Shown here: positions 11,233-22,420 of the stretch, piece by piece
Position numbering within the stretch: the stretch's first letter is position 1
Layout of the letters: each line of letters begins with the position of its first letter
Assembly (NCBI GenBank): GCA_051530055.1
Contig: CM121342.1
Span: forward strand, 14,756,001 to 14,820,000
Direction of reading: 5' to 3'
Origin: Neoechinorhynchus agilis
Lineage: Eukaryota > Acanthocephala
DNA: 64,000 nt
Translations under genes and position numbers: made by a program
Notes under the pieces: generated by a model
Told to the model about the DNA's origin: nothing
What the model saw: the letters and a program-made list of their open reading frames with translations, nothing else
The model's database searches: none

Positions 11233-12600
11233 TCAGGTCATCGTATGTACGACAGTTCCCTTTGCCCTTAAGATACAATGTCGTTGGCTTCCAGAAAAGG
11301 AACTGTTCACGACCTGTGGGCAAGATGCCTCGGACCGAATTATATTGCCCGTGAACTGCAGTCGTCTGCGGCGCAAATATTCACTGGGCGGTTGGACTCC
11401 GGCTCTCTTATACAGTGCTTTGTTGGTCACTTTATCTTACCATCTTACCATCTGACCTTGAACGCCGCACGTAAGAGAGATGAATGATTTTGGTCCAACT
11501 GCCTCGTCGCCGTTGGTGACAGTGTCCAGGTCTCTGCATTGTAGTAGAGAATGCTCTCAATTAGAGCCCTAAACAGCTTCGAACGGAGTTCGTCTGGCAA
11601 AGACACTGTCAAACAGTGGTTTAAGTTGCCCCATTGCTCTCCAAGCTATAGCTCTCCTTCGGCTGACATCCGCACTCACCTCAGGAACGACAGCTCCCAG
11701 ATAGACATACCGCTCTATCTGTTTTAATTGCTCAACGCCATTCGGCCCTTAGCCAGAGACTGTATGCACGACATGCGGAATCGTCAAGAATTCCGTCTTT
11801 TTCGAGTTGATGGTCATACCAATCATACTCGCCCTCTCGCACGGTCTATTTAGCATGCGTTGCGCTCCTTCGACTGTTGAGGACATCAATACGATGTCGT
11901 CGGCATATGCCATGTAGGAGGCGCGTATCTCAGGATACCTGCGACCTCTTTTCCTCAACAAAAGAAATCCATCTTCATCATTCGGTAGTGCCTATATCAT
12001 TACCCAATCAAGCACCAAGATGAAGAGGAAAGGAGCCAATGTGTCGCCCTGCAGAATACCTGAAGTGGTGGAAAAGTATTCTGTCAAACCGTCAGTTGTC
12101 TTTACGGCGGAAATTGTGTTTTTATATAATGCTATAACGGATGTGACAATGATTGGCTGCACTCCATACTCCTTTAAGATACCGCCAATCATCGTTCGAT
12201 TTACCGAATCGAAAGCTCGACGGAAATCAACAAATACCAGCGTCACACCCGTTTGATGAATTCGTGCCTCCTCGAAGATCCTCCTCAAAGCCAATATGTG
12301 CTCTGTGGTGCATCGACCTTTCCTGAAGCCGTTCTGTTCAATTCTTAGAAACGGTTCGAGGATTTGCTGAATTCGGTGTCTCAAAATGCTGCTGAAAAGT
12401 TTTCCTGTCGAGCAGCATTTCTTGGGGATCATTGATAAATGCGCCGTTTGCCGGATTTGAGGTACTGAGCCACCATTCATTATCGGTATGATTTTTCTGG
12501 CAATGGATTCAAATTTCAGTACCTCTGCCATTTTCGCATCTGGGCCTGATGCACCATTTTCGCCGCAGCGATCGCTTCCTTCACGGAAATCGGTCCAGTG
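11233..12600 (-). mobile_element. Non-LTR retrotransposon (LINE) reverse transcriptase remnant
   Basis: Minus-strand reverse-transcriptase pieces lie in the expected order. 11992-12531 has the finger and palm motifs (QNGFRKGRCTTEHILALR, VFVDFRRAFDSVNR, GILQGDTLAPFLFI). 11749-11961 has the catalytic AYADDIVLMSS and the following NSKKTEFL segment. 11233-11430 has post-RT sequence (RRRRLQFTGNIIRSE). The blocks lie in different frames with stops between them, so the copy is dead. The 5' part (endonuclease) is not recognisable. The clade is not assigned; LQGDTLAP-type palms occur in several LINE clades. Confidence 0.85.
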
Positions 12601-13039
12601 AAGTATGCCTCAGTGCTTGGGACGATTGTGCCTTTTGGAAGTGCGGGACTCCCTTCCAAAGACGATAATGGCGAATTGAGAATTTCCGCAAAATAATTTG
12701 CGAATCTCTTTTTCTGATTTCCGGGGAGAGACCTTCAATCAAAGTTGGCTGTCTTTGGGATCTTCCTGTGAGAGTGTTTATCGCTCCCCATGCTAAGGAG
12801 GTACGAACGAAACCTTCCTTATATGCGATCCCGCGAACTGCATCCTCTATCGAAGCCTTTTGCTTTTCATTATAGAGGTTGGCAAGTTCAAGACTTGTAA
12901 TGCGAGCCTCAGATCGTTTTCCTCTTTTTATAAGAGTTTTGATCTACTCAGCCATTGCCATAAATTCACAGTCCTCCTGCTATATAACCTTTGCAGCTTT
13001 TATACGCCTCATTTTTGGAGCAGCTCCGGCGGCCAGACA

Positions 13040-14335
13040 GCTACTGATAGTAGCCTGTCAACGCGGAGTCGATGTGCCGCTCCACTTGGTGATGCGGCAG
13101 TGAACAGGAGCAACAAAATCCACCAGTGCAACGGGAAAAAGCGAGGGCGTCGTAGCTCTCGCCGACGACTTGAGCGTCGAAATGAGCGAAACTGTCGCCG
13201 GAGGCAACGAAAGCGCCAGTTGAAGCTCATCGCCGTGGTGGGTACGGACTGTTCAGGTGGCGCTGACAGCCGTGAGCCCTTTGGCCCAGCTATTTCAGAT
13301 AGAAGAGCATTACGAATCTGCTGCGCTGCGAGGGGAAGCTGCTGGAGCGCATATCGCCGGTGGCATATTTCAGCATCTTTCCCAGTCGGGAAATGAATCA
13401 ATCGGCTTCTTTTGCGAGGCATCCCAGTGTTTCCACCGCAATCGGAATGAATATATATTGATGCCCATCGAACGGGGAGTACTTATGCCGATTCTTTTCC
13501 TCGCTGAAGCTGGCGACTGCTCGCGCTTTCGAGGTGGCGTCCCGTAAGTGGGATGCTGCGAGCGTGTTGGACAAGTAAAATCTCAAACCAATATTTTCCC
13601 GGAGCACCATGGAAGGAGAGTTGCGCCATCAGGGCGTTTACCGTCGTTCCGGGAAAGTCCGACTGGTTCGAGTCGAGCGGGAAAACCGGTCGTTGAGAGG
13701 GCTTCCTTAATTATGCGGTTGACTGCTGAGTGCTGTGCGTGGCGAGCATTTGAACGCTTGCAGTCAAGGCCGTGAGTTCCCAACCTGTTCACCGTCTCAC
13801 GGCACCGACATGTATATGAGCCTGAGAAATCTATGTCCAACCGAAATCCCACAGCGACGGTGATGGCTTGGTCATCCAGCCTCCTGCCAACAGCCGTGAC
13901 CGGGAAAGCCTTCAAGAAGTCGCTGGAGTGTGGAGCTGAGACTGCCAGGAGACGAGCTCTATCGGTGGGAGACGAGCGTGAGTTGCGAAGCTGCTGATAA
14001 TACGCAGTGTGGAGCAAGGTAGTCCAACGTTTTTGGGAGCTTGTTTCCGTTGGAACGACCTGCCCGAACACTGACGTCCATTGAGCGTGCGCTTCGATCT
14101 GTTCAGGTGGTGCAGGTCTGAAGAGACCGAAATCGATGACGAAAAGGCAGGAATTGCTACTTCAGTGGCACTCTAGATGCCAAGACCGCCGAATCGAATG
14201 GGAAGGATCGCCTGTTTCCATTCTGTGTCGAACAGTCGTAGGTTTAGGACTTCTGACAGGGTTGATCGAACGCAGTCGTCGAAAAGAATTTATGGACACG
14301 AAAGTCCGCTTTTTCGCGTCTGATTGACCATTTTT
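13040..14335 (-). mobile_element. LINE C-terminal region, second family (family L2)
   Basis: GC-richer than its surroundings. Minus-strand blocks match the C-terminal region found downstream of the RT in a widespread metazoan retroelement: FDTEWKQAILPIRFGGLGI (about 14160-14230); then, in 13583-14071, RLDDQAITVAVGFRLDI, a Cys-rich CRCRETVNRLGTHGLDC and DGKRPDGATLLPW; then, in 13398-13610, NTLAASHL and YIFIPIAVETLGCL. Frames are interrupted several times, and no RT block of this family is visible in the window. Two other fragments of the same family lie at 14762-15171 (-) and 21770-22420 (+). The adjoining 12600-13040 is similar GC-rich decayed sequence without clear motifs. Confidence 0.75.
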
Positions 14336-14433
14336 CATTGTAGTGTTGGGAGTGCAGTTTGTGTGTTCATGTGGTTCACTTAATTCACTCGAAATGGAAT
14401 TCGATGATGTATTGAAGAGTATCGTTATTTTAG

Positions 14434-16579
14434 ATGAGTTCGATTCTGGATAAGATTGATTCTATTGAACAGGAGGTACAGCCTAATTTTTATTTTACAC
14501 AACTCTTTTGTAACTGCCGAAATATAAGATTGCTCGTACGCAAAAGAACAAAGCTACTGAGCGCCACTTGGGTCTTCTTAAAGCTCAATTGGCAAAGCTA
14601 AAGAGGGAACTGATTGAACCGAAAGGAGGTGGCGGTAAAGGCGAAGGATTTGACGTTGCCAGCGCCGGCGATGCTCGAGTTGGATTTGTAGGTATGGCTA
14701 TTGTTTGTTCATGTTTATGGCGTAAATTATTTCCCAAAAAGAACTTTTATTTTTTAGTTTTGATACAATCACCACCGTCCGCAAAATTGGAGCTTCTCTC
14801 CTTCCTCGGCTGTCGCTATCACTCCAGCAGCATTGCCTTGTTGTACTGCGAGCGAGATATTTTGTCGCAGGAATACACCTGCTCGTGCGTCGCCGGTCGT
14901 TTCTCTCAATTTCTTCGAGCGATCCTGGAGCAGAGTGAGTGCCGACTCCGAAGGCGACAAAATAGAGGGCCCTTGCTAATTCTCTATATTTTAGTACCTT
15001 CCTCCCTTCCGCTGCACTGGTTGCACCTCCAGCGATTTCGAGAGAGTAGGGAATGTTGCTTACTTCGAGGGTGTCCACACGCGTGGCGTCCCAGAAAAGG
15101 CATTTGCCCTCCCGCCACGGCAGCCGAGGAAGGAGAGAAGCTAAGATTTTGCGGACGGTGGTGATTGTATCAGAATTAACAAATAAACGTTCTTTGTGGC
15201 GTAAAAATTAAAAGAATTTATCTATTCTAATATTTTGGAGACATTTAATTTTTACGCCATAATCAAACATGAACAATTCTATCTTCAAACAAACATTTTT
15301 ATTTTGGTTGTTGAACGCATATTGATTTCCCGTAGGTTTCCCATCGGTTGGAAAGTCTACGATTCTGACAAATCTTTCTGGAGTATACTCTGAAGTGGCT
15401 GCATACGAATTCACAACGCTCACGACCATTCCAGGAATGATCCGTTACAAAGGAGCCAAAATTCAGTTGCTTGATTTGCCTGGTATTATAGAAGGAGCTA
15501 AGGACGGAAAAGGACGTGGACGTCAAGTTATTGGAGGTGAGTGGAGATTTAGAGTATTTCTTACAGTTTTTGTCTCGATTTGAACAGTTGCAAGAACATG
15601 TAGTCTTATATTCCTAGTCCTTGATGTCATGAAACCACTAACGCATAAACGAATTATTGAAAAGGAACTGGAAGGATACGGAATTCGGTTAAATAAACAA
15701 CCACCGAATATATTCTTTAAAAAGAAAGAGAAAGGCGGTGTTAACTTCCAGAGTATGGTATTTTTGTTCTCTTTGGCGGATTAACTTGTTTATTATTATT
15801 GTCTAGGATACCAATTGTACTTTGGACGTGGAAACCGTTAAAAGTGTCCTAGCTGAGTACAAAATTCACAACGCTGATGTTTTTGTGAAATGTAATGCAG
15901 AAATCGATGACCTCATTGATGTAGCTAAGAATTCTCGTTGATTTTTGCGCGATCTGTCCCACTTTCGCATTAAATATAGTTATAGTGCTTTTTTAAGTCC
16001 GAGCCTCCCAAATGAGAATTGTAAAGCGTAATCGAGGGTAACCGACGATATATCCCTGCTATTTACGTGCTTAATAAAATCGACCAGATTTCAATAGAGG
16101 TTTGCTATAGAAATTTAATTTCTATTTACTTTATCGAAGCAGGAATTGGACATTATATCTAAAATCCCACATTGTGTCCCGATATCGGCGCACAATAAAT
16201 GGAATTTCGACGACCTTCTTGAACTGATGTGGAAAGATTTAAATCTCGTCAGAGTGTAAAGCTTAAACTTTGTCTATCATTTCCAAAATTGCATTTCCTT
16301 TAGGTACACTAAACCAAAAGGTCAATTGCCCGATTACGGCAATCCCGTGGTTTTAAAAGCGGACGCATGCACGGTTGAGCACTTTTGCAACAAAATCCAT
16401 CGACAAATGATTAAACAATTCAAATCGTAAGTGGTTCCTCGAGCTGCTGTGATACATTCGAATCGATTTGTTTATTTAGAGCACTCGTGTGGGGGAATTC
16501 TGCTAAGTTTAATCCTCAAAGTGTGGGAAAGGATCACGTTCTTATGGACGAAGATGTAGTTCAAGTTATTAAAAAATGA
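14434..16579 (+). CDS. DRG1: Developmentally regulated GTP-binding protein 1
   Basis: Nine exons: 14434-14475, 14529-14691, 15336-15536, 15588-15757, 15807-15920, 16037-16099, 16143-16255, 16304-16426 and 16480-16579. The acceptor of exon 6 is the least certain; a few residues around LID/GNR may differ. DRG1 is an Obg-class GTPase that, with DFRP1, acts on translating ribosomes. Visible features: the N-terminal helix-turn-helix region ([20 protein letters not shown]), GGGG loop, P-loop GFPSVGKST across the exon 2/3 join, [20 protein letters not shown] (G3), LNKID (G4) and a C-terminal TGS domain ([12 protein letters not shown]) ending VVQVIKK. The length of about 360 fits the family. The start ATG follows TTATTTTAG directly. 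Intron 2 (644 nt) is swollen by a transposon; the others are 44-116 nt. Confidence 0.95.
14706..15275. mobile_element. Nested terminal-inverted-repeat element inside DRG1 intron 2, carrying an L2 LINE fragment
   Basis: Inner inverted repeats of about 50 bp: the left one begins GATACAATCACCACCGTCCG at 14762, and its mirror ends CGGACGGTGGTGATTGTATC at 15171. Outside them is a second pair of about 25 bp (TGTTCATGTTTATGGCGTAA at 14706; TTACGCCATAATCAAACATG ending near 15270). Between the inner repeats the minus strand encodes a broken C-terminal LINE piece of family L2 ([30 protein letters not shown], and separately [12 protein letters not shown]). A non-autonomous DNA transposon that captured retroelement sequence is the simplest reading. 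I could not identify a clear target-site duplication. Confidence 0.75.
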
Positions 16580-16788
16580 TCTTTCAAAAACGAAATGTCT
16601 GTTGATAGTTTCGAGGCTAATTTAATAAGACTGAACCAATTGAAATATTCAAATATTAACAGAGGATTATATTTTGTTAGTTATGTTAATTCTGGTATTC
16701 TCTCTCAAAGAAGCCATAAAGAACCATTTGTAAGATTAGGACACATTTTTAAAAACAAAAACGAATTAAAAATTTTATTGCCTAAAAA

Positions 16789-17675
16789 TTAATGCGATTT
16801 TCCCCATGGAACGTCCTTCAAAATATTCGCAACAACTGCATCCACTGGGTCGCAATAACGGTCGTTTTCATTTCCTCTAGCCGAACACTCGTCCTTCAAT
16901 CTACTTTCCGTCCTTTCTTTGTTCTCCGATACGACTTGACATTTGCACACTATACTTGGTGCCGCGAATCGATCCATCGGATTATCCAGTTGAAATTTAC
17001 GCTTAGGAACGTGCCACAGAACAGACCATCGGTTTTGTCGGACATTCGCCTTTTCCTTTAATCCTTTCTGTCTAGCAGTTCGATTAATTGTATGATCTCG
17101 GATTATTAACGGAATCACGAACACCACACAAAGTACGTAAAGAAATAGCGAAAATGCAGGTTTTACTTCCGAAAGAGTTTCTTCGATTTCTGTACAAGAA
17201 ACGGACATGACCGCATCATTGTTTCCTAGATCGACAGTGCCATTTGGTGATTTAGTCAGCAGCATAAGGCACAATCGATAATTATCGAGATTCTGACAAG
17301 AAAGATGATTACTAAATCGAAATGTTGACGCGTAATTCTCCATTACTTGTATTTTTATATTTTTGACCTCTAAATCCTGGTAATACACCACCATTCCTAG
17401 ATTATCGGTTGTGTTGGCTATCGCAGGCGGCAAATATACATTGCAAATAATGTCCTTGATTCCATCAAATCAATCGGTCTTCATTTTTTATCAAGACCGA
17501 TTGCCTTATGAAAACAGCAGGTCAAACTCACTTTCAAATCTGCGTCACTCGGAATTTCCTTTGGTGCTTCTGTTACATCGACAATCTTCGTTCTGTTACC
17601 TTTCTCCATACTGAGTGCTGATAATTGAACTGGAAAAATAAGTACAATGATTATTGTAAGCGATGTTAGTTTCAT
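16789..17675 (-). CDS. Unknown single-pass membrane protein, family M copy 3
   Basis: Exons 17532-17675 and 16789-17454, separated by a 77 nt intron with a consensus GTGAGT donor, giving about 269 residues. The start is the ATG of a signal peptide (MKLTSLTIIIVLIFPVQLS). The mature N-terminus DIICNVYLPPAIANTTDNLG is nearly identical to copy 1, although copy 1 lies 9 kb away on the other strand. Then come NYRLCLMLLTKSPNGT, SVSCTEI, membrane helix PAFSLFLYVLCVVFVIP and a long basic then charged tail ending VVANILKDVPWGKSH. The clean donor here was used to place the introns of copies 1 and 2. Function unknown. A small plus-strand frame at 16595-16792 between this gene and DRG1 is probably chance. 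Confidence 0.78.
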
Positions 17676-17929
17676 TGCTTTGGTTTGGGGATTTTGCACA
17701 AAGAACGATGTGTACACGGTCGACTCCTCCAAGGTGAGTTTTCTAAGAGATACATAAGCGTTGAGGATTTTGTTGAAATGTTTTATTGTTCATTTTCGAT
17801 TTTAAGCTCAAGATTAGTCTTCTTTGTGCGAATTCTTTATCGATTGTCTGAAGCAACGGAGCTGCTGTAGAGTCTAAAATCCGAAAGCTCAAATGCTGTA
17901 GCGATTGATGTCACTGCTATTTGTTAGCA

Positions 17930-18780
17930 AGATTCTAGTTGGCCCTCTCCTTAACTTCTAACGAAATCACACACATAAAAGATTTCTGCAACAATCACAA
18001 ACTCCAGTTGAACATCTCTAAATGTTTCAAGGTGATCCTTCATTCTCCCGCAACTCCGTATCCTACCCAGAGCTTCTAAATGACATCCGGCGAAATACCT
18101 CCCTCAGAATTCTGGGTCTCCAATTTCAATCAAACTTGAAATGGGACTCGCATATCACTCTTTCCCATCAAACGCAATACCTTTAAAATTTATATCCACA
18201 AACGCCTCCGACATTTAGGAATCCTTTCGCCCGACCCCTACAAATTCTACTTCTGCTTTATCTTACCATCCCTCAACTACGGTTACCCCGTCAAATCGCT
18301 AATCCGCCGTCTTGAAATTCCGCACAAAAGAGCATCTAAAATTTGCACAACTTACTTTCCCCCCTCACCGAATGCCTTGATGCTATTTTCATAAAACAAT
18401 CAAAACGCCTCTCAACCCTACCACCACAATTTTTACCACATATCGCCCCCCCCCTGCACAATACTCGTAATCCTAATTCGTTTCATCCTTCCTTGACTTC
18501 GCACCTCCCCAATGTCCAATCTTCTAGGATATCGTAAACTGAAATGAATTGAAGGAAAGACCGACCTCACAAGCTCTCCTGCAAACAATATTCGACAATC
18601 TCCATCAGAACGGACATCCCCCGACCGGATATTCTCAAACGAACGGACATCACCCTACAAGATAGTCCCACCTGGCCGAACCCATAATCCACTCAAAAAT
18701 CAACAAGCGCATGTTTTTAAGAACCCAAAGGTACATGGGTCTAATTTCTTAAGCAACAAATAAACGGGTTATTATTATAA
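17930..18780 (+). mobile_element. LINE 3' fragment (family L3)
   Basis: Plus-strand decayed LINE C-terminus. Readable pieces include FCNNHKLQLNISKCF, a stretch akin to LRHLGILSPDPYKFYFCFI, LPSLNYGYPVKSLIRR and IFIKQSKRLSTL, in the order usual for the region after the RT palm. Several stops and frame changes are present. The 3' end has GGTACATGGGTCTAATTTC and ends in a TTATTATTATAA tail, the same kind of tail as the tandem array at 27573-29160, so the two belong to one family. Confidence 0.75.
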
Positions 18781-19488
18781 GGTCTCGAAATCATTAGCTA
18801 CAATAGAGGGTTTAATCAAAGCTCCAATACTGAAATAAAGGCCCGGATTTTATTTGTCATTAAAATCGATTTTCGGAATGATATTTATTTCAAAATTTAT
18901 CTGTAGCACATTGCAGGGGTCTGAATGTCTGCACCTTGAAAAAAATTATTCATTTTTTATCGAAGCCAAAACGATCAATGATAAAAACTTGTTGAAACCC
19001 GGATAAAATCCGAGCAACTGAAGTCTAACAGTCATTATATCATGTTTTAGTTTAAATCGATTTTTTTGAAAACGTTCGTGATCAATGGTTTTAAAATAAA
19101 CTGCAATTTGTCAAAAAACTTGTTTGGTTGATCGAATATTTTGACCGCTTTATGTTCAAAATAAAGCTTATATTGATCGATGATATTTTTTCAACTTTAG
19201 CAAGGATCAATTTCTTAAATCATTTAGCCGCCAGAATCAACAACCTTAATCATCTTTACCATGATGCCGATGCCATTCAAAGCGAATCAATAAGTACGGT
19301 GCAGGGAGTGAAGCGCCTGGATCATGAGTGGCAACGCTTTGGGTTTTTTGCAATATATATAGCTAAATACATTTCAAACCAAATTCCTCATATGGTTTAA
19401 TAGCTCGAAATAAATTAACATTGTTTAATAACCATGCATTTCTAATACGTTTTTTTTGTAAATATCAGAAAATTAAACATAAAACTTT
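18781..19488. other. Repeat-rich intergenic, no gene seen
   Basis: AT-rich. A 90-codon frame at 19128-19400 has no recognisable features. Confidence 0.45.
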
Positions 19489-19775
19489 ATTGTACGTTGG
19501 CTAATCCGGTCCCCGGTGTTATCGATACTACTTTATTTATTTGGTAAATATTTCGCAAGGTTTTCCTTGCCTCTTTAGTCGCTATCTAAAATGGAGACAA
19601 TATAAACAGCATGCACAGCCGGTCATTTCTGGATGTAGCTCAGATCTGCGGGGCTGTTCATATCGTCTCCATTATAGATAGCGACTGAGTAGGCAAAGAA
19701 AACCTTGCGAAATATTTCTCAAATAAATAAAGGAGTAACGACAACACCAGGGACGGGATTCGCCAACGTACAATC
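19489..19775. repeat. Palindromic MITE-like element (family P3)
   Basis: Nearly the whole element is a palindrome. The left arm starts ATTGTACGTTGGCTAATCCG and the right arm ends CGGGATTCGCCAACGTACAAT, with about 130 bp per arm matching apart from a few differences (for example AAATATTTCGCAAGGTTTTC against GAAAACCTTGCGAAATATTT). The spacer is about 30 bp. It is non-coding and could form a long hairpin if transcribed. Confidence 0.88.
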
Positions 19776-19814
19776 AAATTTACCCTGAGGACAATGATAT
19801 ATGACAATAAAACT

Positions 19815-20100
19815 TTATTCATATTTGTAACATCCCTTCCTCGGCTTTTTAGTTTTTGCTTCTTGGCATGAAGCCACACCGATCTCTTACATCAGAGAAG
19901 TGATTGAATTACTTAGACTCATATGTATGTGGTAATGAGTCTGTACATCCCTCAGGATTCTCAGATACCCCCGGAGGGGGCGGAACTTACCATAGCGACA
20001 TTTCATCACCTCTCTAAAGTAAGAAGAGATCGGTGTGACTTCATGCCAAGAAGGAAAACTAAAAAAACAGAGGAAGGGATGTCTTAAATACGAATCAATA
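19815..20100. repeat. Palindromic element, family P2 relative
   Basis: Arms of about 75 bp: ACATCCCTTCCTCGGCTTTT, CTTCTTGGCATGAAG and CACACCGATCTCTT on the left are mirrored on the right by AGATCGGTGTGACTTCATG, GCCAAGAAGGAAAAC and GAGGAAGGGATGTC. The centre holds CTCAGATACCCCCGGAGGGG, the P2 core also seen at 9354. It abuts P3, so two different palindromes stand side by side. Confidence 0.85.
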
Positions 20101-20664
20101 GAACCGACTTGCGGGTAAAAAAGATTTAATAAATCGTTTTGTTGAGCGGTAACAACCAGAAACAAAAATCAATGGTCGTATAGAGTTTTTGGGTTGATGT
20201 TCCGTTCTCTGTCAGTTACCAGTGGCCAGTTAACGAATTGACAAATCCGATATAAGAAAATGATGTTCCATAGGATCGTGAAACTACACAAAATGCGGAA
20301 AAAATGAATTTGCAATCGAATTTTTTTTAATCACATTTCCTAAGTTGGATGCTAATTCCGAAGAAAAGAAAATCATAGTAATTTCTTGCTAAAGTTTCTA
20401 TCATATCAAAATTAGCAACTAATTATTTCTACAAAAAGACCGTTATTCTCAAGGAATATTGCTCAATATTTTTGATTCTACAAATGAAAATCCTTTGTGT
20501 GTTTATTGTTTTGAAATACTGAACTTAGAACATTGCTCCCAGTACTCGAACGTAAAAATTTAGGTTGTGCAATGCCGACTAATCCATCTGCGTTTAGTAC
20601 GACGTAGCTTCTTTAAAAACGTTCGATTTAATAATAATTTAATACAGACATGTGTGATCCTGAT
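20101..20664. other. Intergenic, no gene seen
   Basis: AT-rich, with nothing recognisable on either strand. Confidence 0.45.
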
Positions 20665-20904
20665 CTAATCTAATTTTTGCAACCATTTGTTCATCTTGTT
20701 GACTAATCCAACTTTTTCTGGTTGCTCGAGAAATGGTGTATTTTGTAGTAGGACCTCACCGAATGTATACCGCTGTTCGTGTAGACGACCGCGACTAAAA
20801 AGATTAGGGCTGAAATAAGTCAATTTTCCAAATTTGGAATTGCTTTTTAAAAATTCCGTTATAGTTTCAACGCAGAAAGTGAGATCGCTTCTTTGTGCAA
20901 TTGT
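20665..20904 (-). CDS. Unrecognised terminal exon (hypothetical)
   Basis: An open minus-strand frame of about 79 codons ending in a stop at 20665. It reads like real protein: SDLTFCVETITEFLKSN, then KLTYFSPNLFSRGRLHEQR, and near the end KVGLVNKMNKWLQKLD. Upstream, at about 20961-21045 (-), an ATG-led frame (MGSIEVHFLNSYSRSEKR) may be its first exon, but I could not find a splice that joins the two in frame. It would lie just downstream of COA5 on the same strand. No family recognised. Confidence 0.35.
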   Translation of the reverse strand, partial: TIAQRSDLTFCVETITEFLKSNSKFGKLTYFSPNLFSRGRLHEQRYTFGEVLLQNTPFLEQPEKVGLVNKMNKWLQKLD

Positions 20905-21102
20905 TCAAGTTTTCCAAAAACAAAAACAGTGACCAAGTATTCAAGTGCTCAAAGGCCGAGTTTGAAGCATCGATGGAATGGTTTCCGCTCTACTCGTTTC
21001 TCCGAACGCGAATATGAATTTAGAAAATGCACTTCTATCGAACCCATGCCCAAAAAACTCTCAAAGAAGCATTAAAGGTTAAAACTTCACTGGCATTAAC
21101 GA

Positions 21103-21408
21103 TTAGTCGTATTTTGCTCCGGGTCTTCCTCTGAATCTATATCTCATGTCCAACTAAGGATTTTTCCATAATCAATCGGCTTTAAAAGTTATACTCACCA
21201 TTCCACGTTTACACTGGAAAAAAGCGTCGAGGAGACGAAAGCAAAAGTCGGGGACATGGTCTCGCATAGCGACATCGCGGATACAATCCCGTGGAAGTCT
21301 ATGGTGAACTTTAACGCAATCAGAATCCATAAGGCACTTCTTTAAGTCAACGCGAAGTTGATGACAAGCAATCGGAAAGCCCAATGGGCTTTTATCTTCC
21401 AGTCCCAT
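21103..21408 (-). CDS. COA5: Cytochrome c oxidase assembly factor 5 (PET191 family)
   Basis: Exons 21199-21408 and 21103-21153, joined by a 45 nt GTGAGT...TTAG intron, giving 86 residues (human form 74). It is a small twin CX9C protein of the mitochondrial intermembrane space needed for complex IV assembly. Cysteines at 15 and 25, 31 and 42, and 56 and 66; the outer pairs have exact CX9C spacing. Conserved words are CLMDSDCVK, the FFQCKRGML join across the intron, and the basic tail MRYRFRGRPG. The N-terminus is slightly longer than in vertebrates. The single exon junction falls inside the conserved KRG(M/S)LD motif, which supports the splice. Confidence 0.92.
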
Positions 21409-21419
21409 TGATTTGCCCT

Positions 21420-21769
21420 TTGAACCTTTGAGAATGGCTCATAACGGTGTTTCTAATTTCTTTCTGCATTGCTCTTAGACTATTGATTAGAAAGCATGTT
21501 CATCAATGAATTTTAACCAGCTACTTTCATGATTGAAATCAATGGATAGTGTTCTTTGAACGCTTGAAATCGAACGAACGATCGGTAAAGTGATACTTAG
21601 CATTAGAGAATATTCAAACAATTAAGCATGTGGAAGTGAGGAAAAATTATATATCAAAGAATCACTTTAAGAACTTGCGAAACAATAATTGACTGAAGAA
21701 GTCCAATGTGATTGAACGAAATTATTTCAAAGATTCACAAATCCTTTAACGATCTTCTCGACGAGGTTC
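21420..21769. other. Intergenic, no gene seen
   Basis: Upstream flank of COA5. Nothing recognised. Confidence 0.45.
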
Positions 21770-22420
21770 CCAAGTTCGTCTTGCTGCGTGTTCTACAAAG
21801 CAATCGGGAGCCTGGCTAAATGCTCTCCTCGCCCCGACAATCGGAACTCTTCTAGATGATTCCACGTTAAGGGTCGCAGTTTCTTTAAGATTGGGCCAGG
21901 ATATTTGTATCCTGCAACGCTGTCGCTGCAGCTCTATAGTTGACGCTAATGGCAGACACTGCCTCTGTTGTAAAATGTCCAGAGGGAGGTTTCCAGGACA
22001 CGTAGAGTTGAACTAAATTTTGAGTAGAGCCCTTTATTCCGTTCACGTGCCCAATATTCTAGAGTCGAGCAATTTATGCCGCCTAGACAGCAAGCGACCT
22101 GACGGTGTCACGGTTTTTCCATGGCGGGAGTGAAAACCGCTTTTGTGGGATGCGATTTGTGTGGACACGCTTGCCCCCAGTAATTTTCCCTTTTCTAAAA
22201 AGAGCCCTGGAGGTTCAGCGGTCGTAGCTGAGGTCCGAAAACGTACAAAATATAAAGAGCTCCTAAGCAATTACCATTTCCTCCCTTTTGCCGTGGAAAC
22301 GCATGGAGCCTTGGGACCGTCAGCGCTCACTTTCCTCGACGAATTGGGACGAAAAGAATGACGGGGAAACCGCGCTCGAGAAATTTCCTCGCTCAACGAA
22401 CGCTGCCAATATACTGGCAA
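21770..22420 (+). mobile_element. L2 LINE C-terminal fragment
   Basis: Plus-strand copy of the same C-terminal region as 13040-14335. A degenerate Cys-rich stretch near 21900-22000 is followed by DSKRPDGVTVFPW, then DAICVDTLAPSNF (from 22143), KRTKYKELLSNYHFLPFAVE and ALTFLDELGRK. Frames are broken upstream of 22140. It is GC-richer than its flanks. It is an isolated 3' fragment without RT. Confidence 0.8.

Noticed and set aside
12860-13610. Several overlapping 70-180 codon frames on both strands in GC-rich sequence
   Set aside because: Explained by decayed L2 LINE sequence on the minus strand; the plus-strand frames are shadows.
14568-15164. 198-codon plus-strand frame
   Set aside because: The first part is DRG1 exon 2; the rest reads through the donor into intron transposon sequence.
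20893-21075. 60-codon plus-strand frame between COA5 and the hypothetical minus-strand exon
   Set aside because: Antisense to better-supported minus-strand coding, with no recognisable motif.
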